Shown piece by piece: positions 1 to 12,228 of a DNA stretch of 64,000 nt. Within the stretch, counting starts at the first letter, position 1. Every line of letters begins with the position of its first letter. Origin of the DNA: Proales similis (lineage: Eukaryota; Rotifera; Eurotatoria; Ploima; Proalidae); NCBI GenBank assembly GCA_019059635.1, contig JAGVRJ010000001.1:2418001-2482000 (forward strand), given 5' to 3'. Under the pieces are notes generated by a model that was not told the DNA's origin, did not search any database, and saw only the letters and a program-made list of their open reading frames with translations. Both the position numbers and the translations under genes were made by a program.

Positions 1-325
1 TTTTAATGAGTCAGGACAGCTTCGATTGATATTTTGGCTTTGATTTCAATTAGTAGGTCTTGGCAGTTTGAGGTCGATTTCGCGATGAATGATTTGCGTC
101 GATTCGTCGATATGAAGCCTTTCAGTCCGCGTCCCATCAATTCACAATGGCTGTTAGTCACATTTCTGGGCCATATTCTAAGACAAACAATCACGCGCAT
201 GTTCTAGAGAGAAAATTCTGCACACGCTAAGTCGCTTTAAAAATAAAAAGAGGCGAAGACGATTTCGAACAATTGTCATTGAATGAGTCGGCTTGCCATT
301 GAACAGCTAATCAATTAAGCAGAAC

Positions 326-3105
326 ATGACTGAGCATATGACTGAGGATACGAGTGCAGGCCTTGCATTGGAGGATGACGATCTGGCCGTGCCTGTCAGC
401 ATCGAGCCCAATTCAGAGGCAGAAATATACGAAATAAAACTAGACGGCCAGGAAGTCTACAAAGAGTGAGTTGAATGACAAAATGGCCGTAAATAGACTA
501 AAAGAGACTAGAATCAAACATTTCAAGGCCATTGACATACTCTGAGAAACTGGCTCAGCTGATAAGTAAAATAGACTTTACAAATGAAGTGGCCGACAAG
601 AAGAAAGGCGGCAACGACGACGAGGACGACGATGATCTAGTCGCTACTTCTGGTTCAGTCACTCGCGCTGAATTGGACCAAACGCAACGGTCGCAAATGT
701 TTTTTCAGAGCCTTCATGAACGGGTCAAGTAAGCCGCCATTTGCATTTCACTTTCACTCACTGCAACGGCACATGATGAGAATAGGCTGGCGTTCGATGA
801 AGTTTGCGTTCTGTTGGACTGTTTGAACATTGCCAAAGCCGGCCATCTTCTCACGATCGAAACAGGCAAAGAGCACTTGACGCCGAATTATAACGACGAG
901 AAGCCAGACGATTTGCTGGACAAAAACCTCTGGGTCACCATCAAGAAAAAGGTGCATAATCTGACCGAATTCAAGGCTATTCGTCCTTAAATATTCTCTT
1001 CTTGTATTGCGATTTCAATTCATAATTCACTTGTTCGATTGGTTTAAAGAATATTGAGAAGGCCAGAGTATTGTTAAAAAAGTCGCTTGAAAAGATTGAA
1101 AACGACCTTGAATTCAGCAGCGCCCGCTTCCACGTGGAGCTGTTCAAAGCGCGGCAGACCTGGCGAATCAGAAAGGTCGGCTCTCGCTTCACTTGTGACA
1201 TTGGCTATCGAACTGGTGGGTGTTTTTGACCGCGTTAAATGCTCTAGAATTTACTTTTTATTGATTGCACAACAGTCGGATGCGCCAACGCTCTTAAAGC
1301 AAATGTTGAAATCATACGAAACGAGCTGAGCACCCAGCACGACAAAAAGCATTGTTTGGACGTTATTGTGGACGAAGAGCTGCAAGACTTTGCCTTTATT
1401 CAAGTCGAAATTGTCGAATGTAAATATTTCAGAACGTCAAAAACAGACCCTCCTGGTTTGACGCGAGCAATCATTCAAGCCGGGAAAACCTCAAGAGACA
1501 AAGCAATATTCAGCACCAAATATTCCCTCTTCGCCAATTCAATAAGCAGCGAGCCGCGCGCCGAACGACCCAGCTGGCAAGAGGCGCTCGAAAAGGCACA
1601 AAACGCCATCTACTGCAAAGAGATCTACAACCAGGTATTTGCCAATTACTCTCTACCGTGTCCCGCCAACACTTGAATAATAGACGATGAACACAATCAA
1701 ACATTAAGCTACTGAGAGAGACGTTCGATCCAAACGCAAGCAGTTCACTGAGGCCAATCGTGATAGGAAACTCGATTCGAATGATGATAGACGCTGACTT
1801 TGACTTGATTATAAGTCTCGTACACTGTCCCGAGCCGTCGAAGACCGCTCGTCCGCCAGATTACGTAAAATATGCCTATTGCTTGCTCCTTTCGCATTCA
1901 CTGGCGTCACTTTAAAACAGGATTTTGACAGTTCGCTTCTCGAATACTATTTGCACTGCTTGCTGAAGAACGCGTTCGATCAGAACTTTTTCCACATCGA
2001 GCAGCGGCCAGTGACCTCCTCGTTTGCGTTCAACACGCAAATCAAACTGGCCGGTATGGCTTACGCCAACTTGAATCAAGACGAGGAGGACTCAGTGGTC
2101 ACTGTTCCGACCAACATAAGTCATTTCCTGAGTAAAAAACGAAAAATAAATCTGCTGCAGTCGATTCGCGAGCGCGCCGAGCACTTGCTGCTGAGGAAAA
2201 GGTATCTATTTTGAAAACCAAAGCGGCAGAAGAATACGCACACCTAAACTAGACTCAAAAGAGTGATGCACATACTTCATTCGGTGTCTGTCAAAGTCAA
2301 AGAGCCACACGTGTACATTGAGTCGGCCGCGTGGAACAGCTCGTCCGCGTCTGATATAATGCTCACCATTTCGTCGGACTACTTTGAAACAGTGGCCAAG
2401 TAAATTGAACGACGCCCTCCATGACTGGAAAGCAATTCATTTCTCAATGCTGAAAGGTCCAGTTTTTACTTGATGCTTAAACAAAACAAGCTGAGCGTAA
2501 TCGACCGCTTTACTCATCATTCGGTCGATTTCACTGACTGCGTGCACGATCTAAAGAGCTACATGCTCAACCAGGTAGACGATCCATTGCAGACCATTTT
2601 CACTTTCTAAAGGTCCATTCTCATAAACCAAACTCAAAGTGCTGCTTTCACCAATTGAATGTGGCCAGCACAGTCGCTCAGCTTTATGGCTGGACAATCC
2701 TTTCAAACGCGTTCACAATTGAAGAGCGCGCTGTGAACAGAATGAGCGGCAAACTTTTGTTCTTCAACAACGACTTTTTCAAGTAGAGCTCTTCTCGATC
2801 GATCACTTCACTTCTGTTCTGTTTGAATTTTGAATAGAAAAGTGGCAATTAAAATCGGACCGGTCAACAGCATTCAAATCTACGTGCTCCAATACAATGA
2901 GGCATTGAGCGAAGAAGAGTGCCCAGTCGATCCTTTGTTTATCAAACTCTTTCCGGACCTAAACAAAGACTGGTTCGGCCTCAAAGACAATTTCAAGAGA
3001 GTCGACTTGAACGCTTACCCGGGCTCGACAAACATGCAGAAATTCGAACTCTTTCTAGCTGAGTATTCGACCAAACAACTAATCTCATCACGACTTCTAA
3101 ACTAA
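326..3105 (+). CDS. MED17: Mediator complex subunit 17 (spliced)
   Basis: This is the head-module subunit of the Mediator coactivator that links transcription factors to RNA polymerase II in the nucleus. I assign it from family features: a Lys/Trp/Arg-rich stretch (FHVELFKARQTWRIRKVG, near 1120-1175) matching the conserved MED17 'LRQRWKLRKVG' region, a following block SWQEALEKAQN...CKEIYNQ (1575-1635), and a C-terminal segment around KDWFGLKDNFKRVDL (2967-3015). The ATG at 326 opens an acidic N-terminus. The exons I could join are 326-465, 528-728 and 786-951, then further exons to the TAA ending at 3105; the 728/786 junction restores the frame as ...RVK-LAFDE. The later exon ends are approximate. 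SAE1 starts about 200 bp downstream on the same strand. Exact isoform structure is inferred. Confidence 0.85.
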
Positions 3106-3301
3106 TCTAATTGCGACGCTCTCTTCTCTATTTACCTATTCTCTCTTCTCTAATTGTTTACCTCGTTCTCAATTCTGGCTCAAAATCAAACTCGATTCAG
3201 CACCTCCGAAAATTTGCTCAATCAACCTCCCAATCAAGCTGTGACTCGCTTGTTTCCTATAAAATTTTTGCATTCTTTGATTACCAACTTTGTCAAGCAG
3301 A

Positions 3302-4837
3302 ATGAAAGTGATCAGTGAAGACGAGGCAGCGTTGTACGATCGGCAGATTCGCCTCTGGGGAGTCGAGGCACAGCGAAGGTGACTCATTTCACTGCTCTAG
3401 CTTGAAGAAACCTGGCGATCAACTCAAACTGAACCCATCCAGGCTCCTTTCTGCTCGTGTCTTGCTGGTCAGCATGACGGGTCTGGGTGCCGAGATCGCC
3501 AAAAATCTGGTACTTAGTGGTGTTAATACTCTCAAACTTCTGGACCCGACTCTGGTAGTTTATTGCTATATTGTTGATCCGAGAATAAGCCCAAATCGAT
3601 GATTACTCATTTCGAACCACCAGGTCGAAGAAAATGATGTAAAAACGAATTTTCTTCTCGCTCAGGATTCTCTTGGCAAAAACGTGAGTCTGAATGACGC
3701 GAGGATTCAATAGGCATCTCAATTAAGCTTGGGTGTTTTTCAGAGAGCAGAGGCCTGCCTCGAAGCGCTTCGAGTCCTCAATCCAATGGTCAATGTAGAA
3801 GCCGAGTCAGGCTCAGTCCTTGAGAAGGGCGAGGAATTCTTTAGTCGGCGAAATTTCGACATCGTCTGCTTTCTGTTGAGCGACTTGGCAGAAACGAAAA
3901 GAATCGACGATCTTTGTCGAAAAGCTCAGCTCCCTTTCATTGCCGGCAACGTTATTGGCCTCCACGGCTACATGTTTGTTGACTTGGCCAATTACACCTA
4001 CATAAGGTTGGTATGCTCTGCCAATAGGTGGATGCGGTCTGTTTGGTTAAAATACTTAATCTCAAGTGAGGCCCCCAAGATTGTCGAGGAGTCGGCTGAA
4101 CGGTCACGACAAGTTGGATCATGTTCAAACGGATCGAAGGCTGACAAAGAAGAAAAGCTCGAACTTATCGAAAAGGTAACTCGGTTTTGGATGCTTGAGT
4201 GAGCTTCGGCCAAGTCGATCGCATTTCAATTGTGTCAAACCGTAGACAATCGAATATGGAAGCTTTGACGATCTCTTGCACGGCATCGATTCGCCGCTAA
4301 AAAATCTCTCGGCCAAAAAGATGAAGCGTTTGTCCAAAACCTATATTCTTCTGTTGAGTGAGGGATCCGAAATTTATCGACTCTACATGTTCATCTATTG
4401 TTAACTGAGTTTGTTTCTGCTAGTATTGGCCTCGTTCTATGAGACTCATAAGCGCAATTTCTCTGCCAAGCAAAATCAGGACGTCTCTGACTTTTTGGAA
4501 TTAAGGAAAAGCCTTTTCGACCGATTCGGGCTCGACGAAGAGATTCTACACGACCAGTTCTTGGAAGAGTATGAACAAGTTTACTTTTGCCAGTGCCAAG
4601 TCAAATTTGACGTTTTCTAGGAACCTATCAGGCGAGTATGCAGCAGTTAATGCAGTTCTGGGTGGCGTTATTGGTCAGGAAATAATCAAGGTATATCTCT
4701 CGATCCGCTGCTGTCGTTTAGCTCTGATTGTCCATTGAGAAAAGGCGATCAGCAAGAAAAACGAACCAATTCGCAATTTGTTCTTGTTCGATGGTCATCA
4801 GATGGCTGGTGAAGTCATGCTCATTCCATCGGTCTGA
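3302..4837 (+). CDS. SAE1: SUMO-activating enzyme subunit 1 (AOS1-like), spliced
   Basis: This is the non-catalytic half of the heterodimeric SUMO E1; with UBA2 it adenylates SUMO in the nucleus. The start (ATG 3302, just after a CAAGCAG acceptor-like sequence) gives an N-terminus with LYDRQIRLWG, the signature of UBA/AOS1 proteins. A Rossmann nucleotide-binding segment follows (GLGAEIAKNLVLSGV, about 3482-3526), then FDIVCFLLSDLAETKRIDDL and FIAGNVIGLHGYMFVDL. The last exons encode AVLGGVIGQEIIK, then, after an intron ending at 4744, NLFLFDGHQMAGE and a TGA at 4835-4837. The final acceptor (AAAG at 4741-4744) is purine-rich but is the one that restores the family C-terminus. No E1 catalytic cysteine domain is present, as expected for SAE1 rather than UBA2. 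Internal exon ends are partly inferred. Confidence 0.87.
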
Positions 4838-5141
4838 GACACAAGATTCGAATCAAGATTGGGTAGATACCTCGTCCCGCTCATCTCAAATGCTCGCAAA
4901 TTCAAATAAACAAATTTATCATATTTTCTTAATAAATTCTGCCAAAAAATTCAGTAAGCTTTGGAATGCTCACTCCTCCAATTCGTCCTCTTATTAATTA
5001 TTTAAACGGGAAGAAAGTTATGCACCTAAAGCTTTCTAATCGGCCACTTTGCGAGCTATTTCAAAAATCCCCTTCATCATATTAGCGACTTATATAATCA
5101 TAGCTATCATTCAAAGACGACTTTTAGACCAAAAACGCAAA

Positions 5142-6149
5142 ATGTTGAAATTGAAGAATACAACTCGCCTCAATTCGGTGTTCAAGCGGTTCAAGAACAC
5201 TCTGGTTGTGGTCGAGCATGACAATCAAAAAGTAGTGCCCATCACACTCAACACGATCGCAGCGGCCAAGAAGCTGCCCGGTAATGAATCAATTACATGC
5301 GTGGTAATTGGCACCCAATGCGCGTCGGTGGCCGAACAAGTCGCCAAGTTGGACGGTGTCTCGAAGGTCTTGACTGTGGATGATGTTTCATTCAAAGGCT
5401 TCCTTCCAGAGGCCCTGGCGCCGGTCCTTGTCGAGGCACAGAAAAAGCACTCGTTCACTCACATTGCCGCTGGTGCTTCTGCTTTCGGCAAGAATCTGAT
5501 TCCCCGAGCGGCTGCTCTTCTCGACGTCCAACCTATCTCGGAGATAATCGGAATCAAGGACGAGAGCACGTTTGTGCGCACCATTTACGCCGGCAACGCC
5601 TTCCAGACCGTGAAAGCAAACGATCCAGTGAAGGTTTTTACAGTTCGAGGAACGGCATTCGACGCCAATGAGGTGGGATCTGCTACCAGCCCAGCTCAGA
5701 TTGAAAAGCTCGAGACGCAAGGCAGCAAGAACGAATCAAGCGAGTTCATTGGTCAAGAGCTCTCCAAATCGGACCGACCAGCCTTGACTGCGGCCCGAGT
5801 GGTCATTTCAGGTGGCCGAGGTCTGCAGAACGGCGAGAATTTCAAAATTCTCTACGACCTCGCCGACCGCCTGAACGCCGCTGTTGGTGCATCCAGAGCG
5901 GCCGTCGACGCCGGCTTTGTACCGAACGACATGCAAATCGGTCAGACCGGAAAGATAGTGGCTCCTGAATTGTACGTGGCCGTTGGCATATCTGGCGCGA
6001 TTCAGCATCTTGCCGGCATGAAAGATTCAAAGACGATTGTGGCTATAAACAAAGACCCGGAGGCTCCGATCTTTCAAGTTGCTGATCTAGGTCTTGTCGA
6101 TGACCTATTTAAGGCCGTTCCTGCTCTGAGCGATTCGCTCAAGCAGTAA
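5142..6149 (+). CDS. ETFA: Electron transfer flavoprotein subunit alpha, mitochondrial
   Basis: ETF-alpha binds FAD in the mitochondrial matrix and passes electrons from acyl-CoA and amino-acid dehydrogenases to ETF-QO. The frame is single-exon, 335 residues, close to the usual animal length of about 333. The N-terminal 20 residues are basic and lack acids ([20 protein letters not shown]), as in a mitochondrial presequence. The domain then starts with LVVVEHDN. The C-terminal FAD-binding domain is clear: [15 protein letters not shown] (about residues 221-235), [22 protein letters not shown], and [29 protein letters not shown] chose ATG 5142 because the open frame upstream has no other ATG; a TTTTAG acceptor-like site sits at 5122-5127, 15 bases before the start. 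It is one of the few intronless genes here. Confidence 0.95.
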   Translation: MLKLKNTTRLNSVFKRFKNTLVVVEHDNQKVVPITLNTIAAAKKLPGNESITCVVIGTQCASVAEQVAKLDGVSKVLTVDDVSFKGFLPEALAPVLVEAQKKHSFTHIAAGASAFGKNLIPRAAALLDVQPISEIIGIKDESTFVRTIYAGNAFQTVKANDPVKVFTVRGTAFDANEVGSATSPAQIEKLETQGSKNESSEFIGQELSKSDRPALTAARVVISGGRGLQNGENFKILYDLADRLNAAVGASRAAVDAGFVPNDMQIGQTGKIVAPELYVAVGISGAIQHLAGMKDSKTIVAINKDPEAPIFQVADLGLVDDLFKAVPALSDSLKQ

Positions 6150-6228
6150 AGCCTACTAAGCAGCTCTATTCGCATCAGATTGCCCAGTCGAATGTTTTAT
6201 TTTAAGCCTCAGCCAATGGATAAATCGA

Positions 6229-6234
6229 AATAAA
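6229..6234 (+). promoter_or_regulatory. Poly(A) signal of ETFA
   Basis: The sequence holds AATAAA about 80 bases after the ETFA stop. Position and motif fit a cleavage/polyadenylation signal. The remaining bases up to 6492 are AT-rich and show no further gene. Confidence 0.6.
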
Positions 6235-6492
6235 AAGCAAAGCCAAAAAACACACCATTTAGCCAAACTACCAAAAGCTAGCAACAGCCAAATGTGTTTT
6301 CAAAGTCTGGCAATATTTAATTTGGTCAAATTTAAAAATAAAATCTCTCCCATCGCAATCAATTGTGCTTATCTCGGTCAAGATCGAATTTAGCCGCCTA
6401 AATCATCGATAAATTTAGACCCCAAACGACTAAATAAGGAAGAGGAAGAAGTGATTACGATATTCACATTTGAATGCTTTCTAACGAGCAAT

Positions 6493-8708
6493 ATGCAATA
6501 TCTCATAGTTCTAATAATATGCTTGATTGTTCATTTGAAATTTGCTCGAGCCAATGTGAGCGACGAGCACATACAGTTGCTTTTCAAACAAGCAGCCGAA
6601 CAGCTGCAGCTCGAATCGGTCAAGCCGATGCTGAAAACAGAAAACGGAAACCTGCAAAACACGCCCAGTGAGTAGCATTCACTTGTTTCAATCGCTTCAG
6701 CTTGATTTTATATTTTGAACAAAACGAAAAAAGGTGGCTTGCCTTCAATACATCTTCGAGTGACCCCCGAATCTGAAACGATGCACCAGAGTTTCTTGAT
6801 CGCGCTCAGAGCATCCGATTTGCTCAACCAAGAAATGAACAGCCCCTCTCAGACCACGACAACAACGACCACGACTCAGTCAAGTCCAATAATGCTTCGT
6901 GCCCCACCAAATTTCTGCCCGTTTCGTTCCAACCGCCGCTGTGACTCGAGAGCTAAATATCGAAAAATCGACGGCTCTTGTAATAACCTGCTCAACTCGC
7001 TCCTCGGACGCAGTTCAACGCCATATAAGCGACTACTGCCGCCAGACTACGACGACGGACGAGATCAGCCGCGCAGGCGGTCTGTTACGGGACGCGACCT
7101 GCCAAATGCTCGATCAGTGGCTATCGCTATTCACGATCCCCTTGAGATTGGCACTGGGATAAATAATTTGGCAGTCATGTTCGGACAGTTTATTGATCAC
7201 GATTTCGCGCTGACTGCGGCGACTGGAAACGGCGGAACCGCATTGAAATGCACTTGCCGTAGCTCGAGCCGTGACTGCGTTAATATTCCTACACCGCGAG
7301 AAGATGTGCTCAATCGAGATCAGAGCTGCATCGTACTCACTCGGTCTGGCGCTTCGTTCAGCCGATTTGACTGTCAGCTCAACGCCAGAGAGCAGTCAAA
7401 TCTGATGACCCACTGGCTCGATCTATCTCAAATGTACGGCGCTGACTCGAGCACAGAGAACGGCCTCCGGTCGTTTAGAGGCGGCAAGCTTGAATCTAGA
7501 AAGATCAGAGGCTCCAATTTAGAGCATCTGCCGGCGGCAAGTCGTGGGATGTGCAGCGGTGAACGCGGCGACGAGGTTTGCTTCGAAAGTGGCGACTCTC
7601 GGACGAGTCAGAACTTGTTACTGGTCAGTATCCACACGGTCTGGCTGAGAGAACACAACAGAATCGCCGATGAACTGGCGAGACTAAATCCGCGCTGGCG
7701 AGACGAAGATATCTACCAAGAAACCAAACGGATCATCAACGCTCTTTACCAACATATAATCTATTCCGAGTGGCTACCAATATTCGTCGGCAGACGTCTA
7801 ATGCAAGAAAAGAACTTGACTCCACTCAAAGACGGATTCTTTATGGACTACGATTCAGACACAAATCCGCACCTTTCGGCCGAGTTCGCCACGGCCGCCT
7901 ACAGATTCGGCCACTCAATGGTCAGGTCTACCCTGGCCAAGATGGACAGGTCCCTAACTATGATCGCTAATCTCACGCTGGGCAAAGTCATGCTCAGGCC
8001 GGTAGAAGCCTATGGAAATGACGGACTTGACTCGATTTGCCGTGGTCTACTCACAGACTCAGGCACTTCTTTTGACAGTCACATAACTTCGGAAGTGCAC
8101 GACCACATGTTCGAGACCAGTGCCAGAGGTGCCGAGACCAAACGCTTTTCGCTCTCGGCTATAAACATAATGAGAGGCCGCGACCACGGAATCCCATCGT
8201 ACAATGAGTTTCGGCCACTGGGCAATTTGGCCAAAGCGAGCAGTTTCGATGACCTAATTGAGATTGCGCCCGACTTGAGAGAACGGCTGCGCAATATTTA
8301 CGACGATGTCAATGACATAGATGCTTTCACTGGAGGCACTAGTGAAACGCCCGTGTCCGGTGCTGTGCTGGGACCCACTTTTGCACGTAATTGACTGATT
8401 AGCTGACGCACTCTAGAGATCTTACTAACCTTTGCCCGCTAGGAATAGTCGCGGATCAGTTCAGAGACTTGAAAGTCGGCGACCGATTCTTTTACGAGAA
8501 CGGTCATGATGAGACCACGCGGTTTTCGCTGCCTCAGCTCAACGAAATTCGCCGTGTGAGCATGTCACGCATTTTATGCAACAGCTTGGATCTGGATCAG
8601 GTTCAGCCATTCGCCTTCTTTCCGACCTCAAGTCGAAATCCTCTACTTGACTGCAGTGCCATTCCTGAAATGAGTCTAGAGCCGTGGCGAAATGAGCCGC
8701 TTTCGTAG
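6493..8708 (+). CDS. Animal heme peroxidase A (peroxidasin/peroxinectin-like), secreted
   Basis: This is an animal haem peroxidase, probably secreted and oxidising halides or crosslinking tyrosines. There are three exons: 6493-6667, 6734-8386 and 8443-8708; both introns are phase 1. Residues 1-20 (MQYLIVLIICLIVHLKFARA) form a signal peptide. The catalytic core shows FGQFIDHDFAL with the distal His and calcium-binding Asp, THWLDLSQMYG, WLREHNRIADEL, the proximal-His motif TAAYRFGHSMV, and NIMRGRDHGIPSYNEFR. The C-terminal exon carries RIVADQFRDLKVGDRFFYEN, typical of the family end. No Ig, LRR or VWC domains precede the core, so it is a short peroxidase and not peroxidasin itself. A threonine-rich stretch (about 6855-6880) lies before the core. 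Peroxidase B at 9926-12228 is a paralog with the same intron phases. Confidence 0.93.
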
Positions 8709-8774
8709 AGGAAACGAACGCTTTCAAACTGTTTTGACTTAGAATTGCGAACCTTCAATCTATCGTAAATTCCA

Positions 8775-8780
8775 AATAAA
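8775..8780 (+). promoter_or_regulatory. Poly(A) signal of peroxidase A
   Basis: AATAAA occurs 67 bases after the stop codon and is followed by two more overlapping TAAATAAA copies. The rest of 8781-9087 shows no convincing gene; an open frame near 8875-9072 has no family match that I recognise. Confidence 0.6.
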
Positions 8781-9087
8781 TAAATAAAGATGTTAAGACT
8801 CGTGGGAACGGTCATAACAGTGGAAAAAATCGAAGAAATCTGAAAATTGCGAGTATTCCATCAGACCAGTAGACTTGTGGGTAAGGACGAAAATAGATTC
8901 GAGCAATGATTCAGAGCAGTATCGAGGCTTATTGTTCACTGCCCCGACAGCTTTAAGACTAAATCGGGCCCTATCGTCAAAATATGCGGGGGCTGCTCAT
9001 TTGCGCGAATGTTTGATTTATATAAGTCGTATAATGTATGAACAAGACCTTATAGATCGAGCAGACCTCTGATGCTAAGATTTGACA

Positions 9088-9710
9088 ATGTCGAGCGAAC
9101 AAGAGTGGAAGCAAAAACTCACGCCTGAGCAGTACCGCGTCACCCGCGAGAAAGGCACCGAGCCGGTAATGAGCGCACGTTCAAATCTTCCGTTCGATCT
9201 CTTTCTTATCTTCTCTCTTCGTTCTAAACAAGCCCTACTCGAGCCCACTGATCAAATTCAACAAAGATGGCTACTACTTGTGCGTATGCTGCGGAACAAA
9301 ACTTTTCGAGTAGACAACCCTCATCCGTCTGAGATCGTTCATATTTACCATTTTCAATCGACCAGATCAGAGACCAAGTTCTACAGCCATTGCGGCTGGC
9401 CAGCATTCTTTGCCGCTTCAGAAGCCGAGAAAAACATTGTGCGAACCGAGGACACCTCTCATGGGATGATTCGAACCGAAGTCACGTGTAAACAGGTACT
9501 TTTCGATAGCCCGATGTGAACTTGGAATTTTACTTCACATCTGAGAGAAAGTGCGGCGCTCACTTAGGACATGTGTTTGACGACGGGCCGATGCCGACCG
9601 GAGAGCGCTTCTGCATCAATGGAGTCGCTCTAAAATTTGTAATGAGCTCAAGCATTTGATTTACTGACAGTTCCAGATTCTATTCTTATCTCATTTAGCA
9701 ACCCAAATAG
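9088..9710 (+). CDS. MSRB: Methionine-R-sulfoxide reductase B (spliced)
   Basis: MsrB reduces free or protein-bound methionine-R-sulfoxide. Five exons can be joined in frame: 9088-9165, 9233-9309, 9366-9495, 9552-9638 and 9699-9710. The N-terminus ([20 protein letters not shown]) is the standard MsrB start. The first zinc CxxC is [12 protein letters not shown] and the second is created by the 9495/9552 splice, giving [16 protein letters not shown]. The central motif is [10 protein letters not shown], and the active-site segment is [13 protein letters not shown], where the resolving/catalytic residue is Cys and not selenocysteine. The last tiny exon (four codons, QPK and stop) matches the family ending KFxPK. 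There is no evident targeting peptide, so cytosolic or nuclear location is inferred. It lies between two inverted peroxidase genes. Confidence 0.92.
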
Positions 9711-9925
9711 AAGGCAACAAGGCCTAACTTGAAAAGGGAGTCAGCCGGAGACTAGTTCAAGACACTCGAGATTTATTGTTTTATTTTCGATCAAATTCTT
9801 TGATCAATTTGCGCCGTTGAACCAAACACTCAGCGAATAAATAACTGAGAAGAGTTTACTCATCACATGTAAACGAAGCTTGAGAAATTGGGCCAAGACT
9901 GACGTAAGGAATGGAATTAGCTCGT

Positions 9926-12228
9926 TCAATAGGAAGAGTCGAACCAAGATTCTAAAGAGAGACGATCCAGCTTGGAGCAGCTTATGAACGGGTTCGTTTC
10001 AGAGTCAGCCGATAGAAACGGATTGCGTTGAACAAATTTTAGACCTGCGTTGTCACAGAGTACTCTTGCAAGTGTTGTCTTTCTAACCTCGTCCAGTTCG
10101 TCGATGCTCAACCGGGTTCGTCTTTCATGTCCATTCTCGTAATAGAATCGGTCGCCGAACTTCAAATCTCGAAACTGCTTTGCGATTATGCCTAATTGCA
10201 ATCAAAACAATTTTGGTTAGAGTCAGGGACCAGACTCAGAAATAATTAATTCAAAAACAAGCGCCTACATGCAAAAGTGGCCCCGACCACTCCGTCTCGC
10301 AATGGATGCTCACTGACACCACCAGTGAACAAGTCAATGTCGTTCACATGAGCATACACATCCCGAAGCTGTTGTCGAACGTCGACTGGAATGTTGGTCA
10401 AATCATCAAAATCTCGCGCATAGCCAAGGCCGCAAAGAGATCGATATTCATTGTAGCCTGGCAGGCCGTGGTCTCTCCCTCGGTTTATGTTCAATGCTGG
10501 CAGCGAGAAGCGTCGCTTTCCGCTCACACCTGCCGACGATTCGAACAAGTGATCGTAGAGGACGACGTTGAAATTCGGATCGAATTTGAACGGGTGCTCA
10601 CTAAGCGAGCCGTGAACATACGAGTCAATGCCGCCTTGTTCGAACGCCGCTTTTGGGTTGAATATGCCCTCGGCGAGTGAGGTGTGCTCGATGAGTTTAA
10701 AGTTGACATCCGCTTTGCCAAGGCTGTCTCTGACTAGTGTGTGGCCAAAGCGATAGGCTGCAGTGCTAAACTCGTTCGCCACGCTCGGATATAATTTCGA
10801 CTTATAGTCGTAAAAGTAGCCCTGATTCAACGGACGCAGCTCGTACAGCTTGTACGCGTCAGGCCCGATCAAGATCGGTAGGAACTCGTTGTAAATTATG
10901 TGCTGGTACTCTGAGATGGTTATTTGTCGAGCAAGCTCGAACACTCTCGAGTCAGTCCAGTGCGGTCTGAGGCGAGAAATAATAGACGCCAATCGATTGT
11001 GTTCCCTTAGCCAAATTGTGTGCATCGAGGTCAACAGCATGTTTTGATTAACTCGCGTGTCGCCTGTTCTAAAGCATCGCTCGCCGGGCGCAATGCCGAT
11101 GCAGTTCTCTTCGTCCTCGACAAACGGCAACAAGATCTGACCGAGTCGAGATGCGTTGGTGACCTTGAGCTGGCCGCCAATAAATGCCCTCAATTGGCTA
11201 TTTTGTTCTCGATTATTGCCATAAGTTTGACTCAGGTCCAGCCAATGCGTGAGCATGTTCAGCTGCTCTCTGGCACCAAGTCTGCAGTCGAATCGGCTGT
11301 ATGAAGACGTCGACCGAGGCGTCGACATGCAAGCTTGGTCTGAGTTGATGCGATCATCACTCGGTATAGGAATATTAACACAGTTCTTGTTTCTTACGCC
11401 ACAAGTGCAATTCTCAAGAGCTCCACTAGAGTCACTTATCAATGCGGCGAACGTTATGTCATGATCGATAAATTGACTAAAATGCGGAAACAAATTGCTC
11501 AGACGCTTGTCCTCTAGTTGCTGTCCAATTGGCCGATTGCGATGGATCTTCATGGCTATGGAGCGAGGATTAGCCAGCTCTTTACCTGTCACGGATCTTC
11601 GCTTCGGGCTGTTGAAATCGTCGTCATACTTGGGCGCTAAAAGCCGCTTGAATGGCGTTTCACTTTTGCCCCACCACGGATAGCGGTAGTTGTTGCATGA
11701 ACCATCAAACGTGCGATATGGAGACGAGTAGTCACAATACGGCTCTCTTGCATACGGGCAAAACTCTTCGGGCGCTCTATACTCGTACACAACATCTTCT
11801 TTGGCGTGGTGGCGTTTTACCAGACTCCGGGCGACCTCCATTCCGATCGATGTGAGCTGGTGGATTTTAAGTGCCGACTCGCTTGCTGCTCTAACATGAC
11901 GGGCTTGGGGCAAAAAATTGAATAAGAGCTGCGGCCAATAATGAGATAATGAAATACCAACCATGGTGCGATTGACTTGCGGCTGCCCTGCCAAGAGACG
12001 GAGAGTTGCCATAATTCGCGCTTGCGCTTTTCTCTTCTTCTTTTAATTTTTCTGACACTTCAATGAATAGAGAGCGAAGTTGACGTGAAGACACCCGATG
12101 TTCTGCGTCTATTTTGGTGTAAACCACAAACAATAGGCCAAGCGCGATGCCCAATGATCTGTGCCTCTTGAACAAATTGGTTATTAGCTCTTAAGTTCGT
12201 AAATAAAAATGCGTCAGTGATGTACCAT
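9926..12228 (-). CDS. Animal heme peroxidase B, secreted (inverted paralog of peroxidase A)
   Basis: This is a second short haem peroxidase with the same architecture as peroxidase A. Main exons on the minus strand are 11962-12187, 10269-11903 and 9926-10191. Core motifs are HFSQFIDHDITF (distal His), THWLDLSQTYG, WLREHNRLASII, TAAYRFGHTLV (proximal His) and LNINRGRDHGLPGYNEYR; the last exon junction gives TFACIIAKQFRDLKFGDRF. The exon-1 frame has no ATG of its own: a hydrophobic signal segment (SLGIALGLLFVVYTKIDA) runs back to a stop. A start is recovered if an ATG at 12226-12228 is spliced across a 38-bp GT-AG intron (12188-12225), leaving only the start codon in the first exon. That start is my inference; the rest of the gene is clear. 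The two later introns match the phases of peroxidase A. Confidence 0.88.

Noticed and set aside
3-200. A 65-codon ATG-started frame on the minus strand at the window edge.
   Set aside because: No family features are visible; it may be part of a gene outside the window but cannot be supported here.
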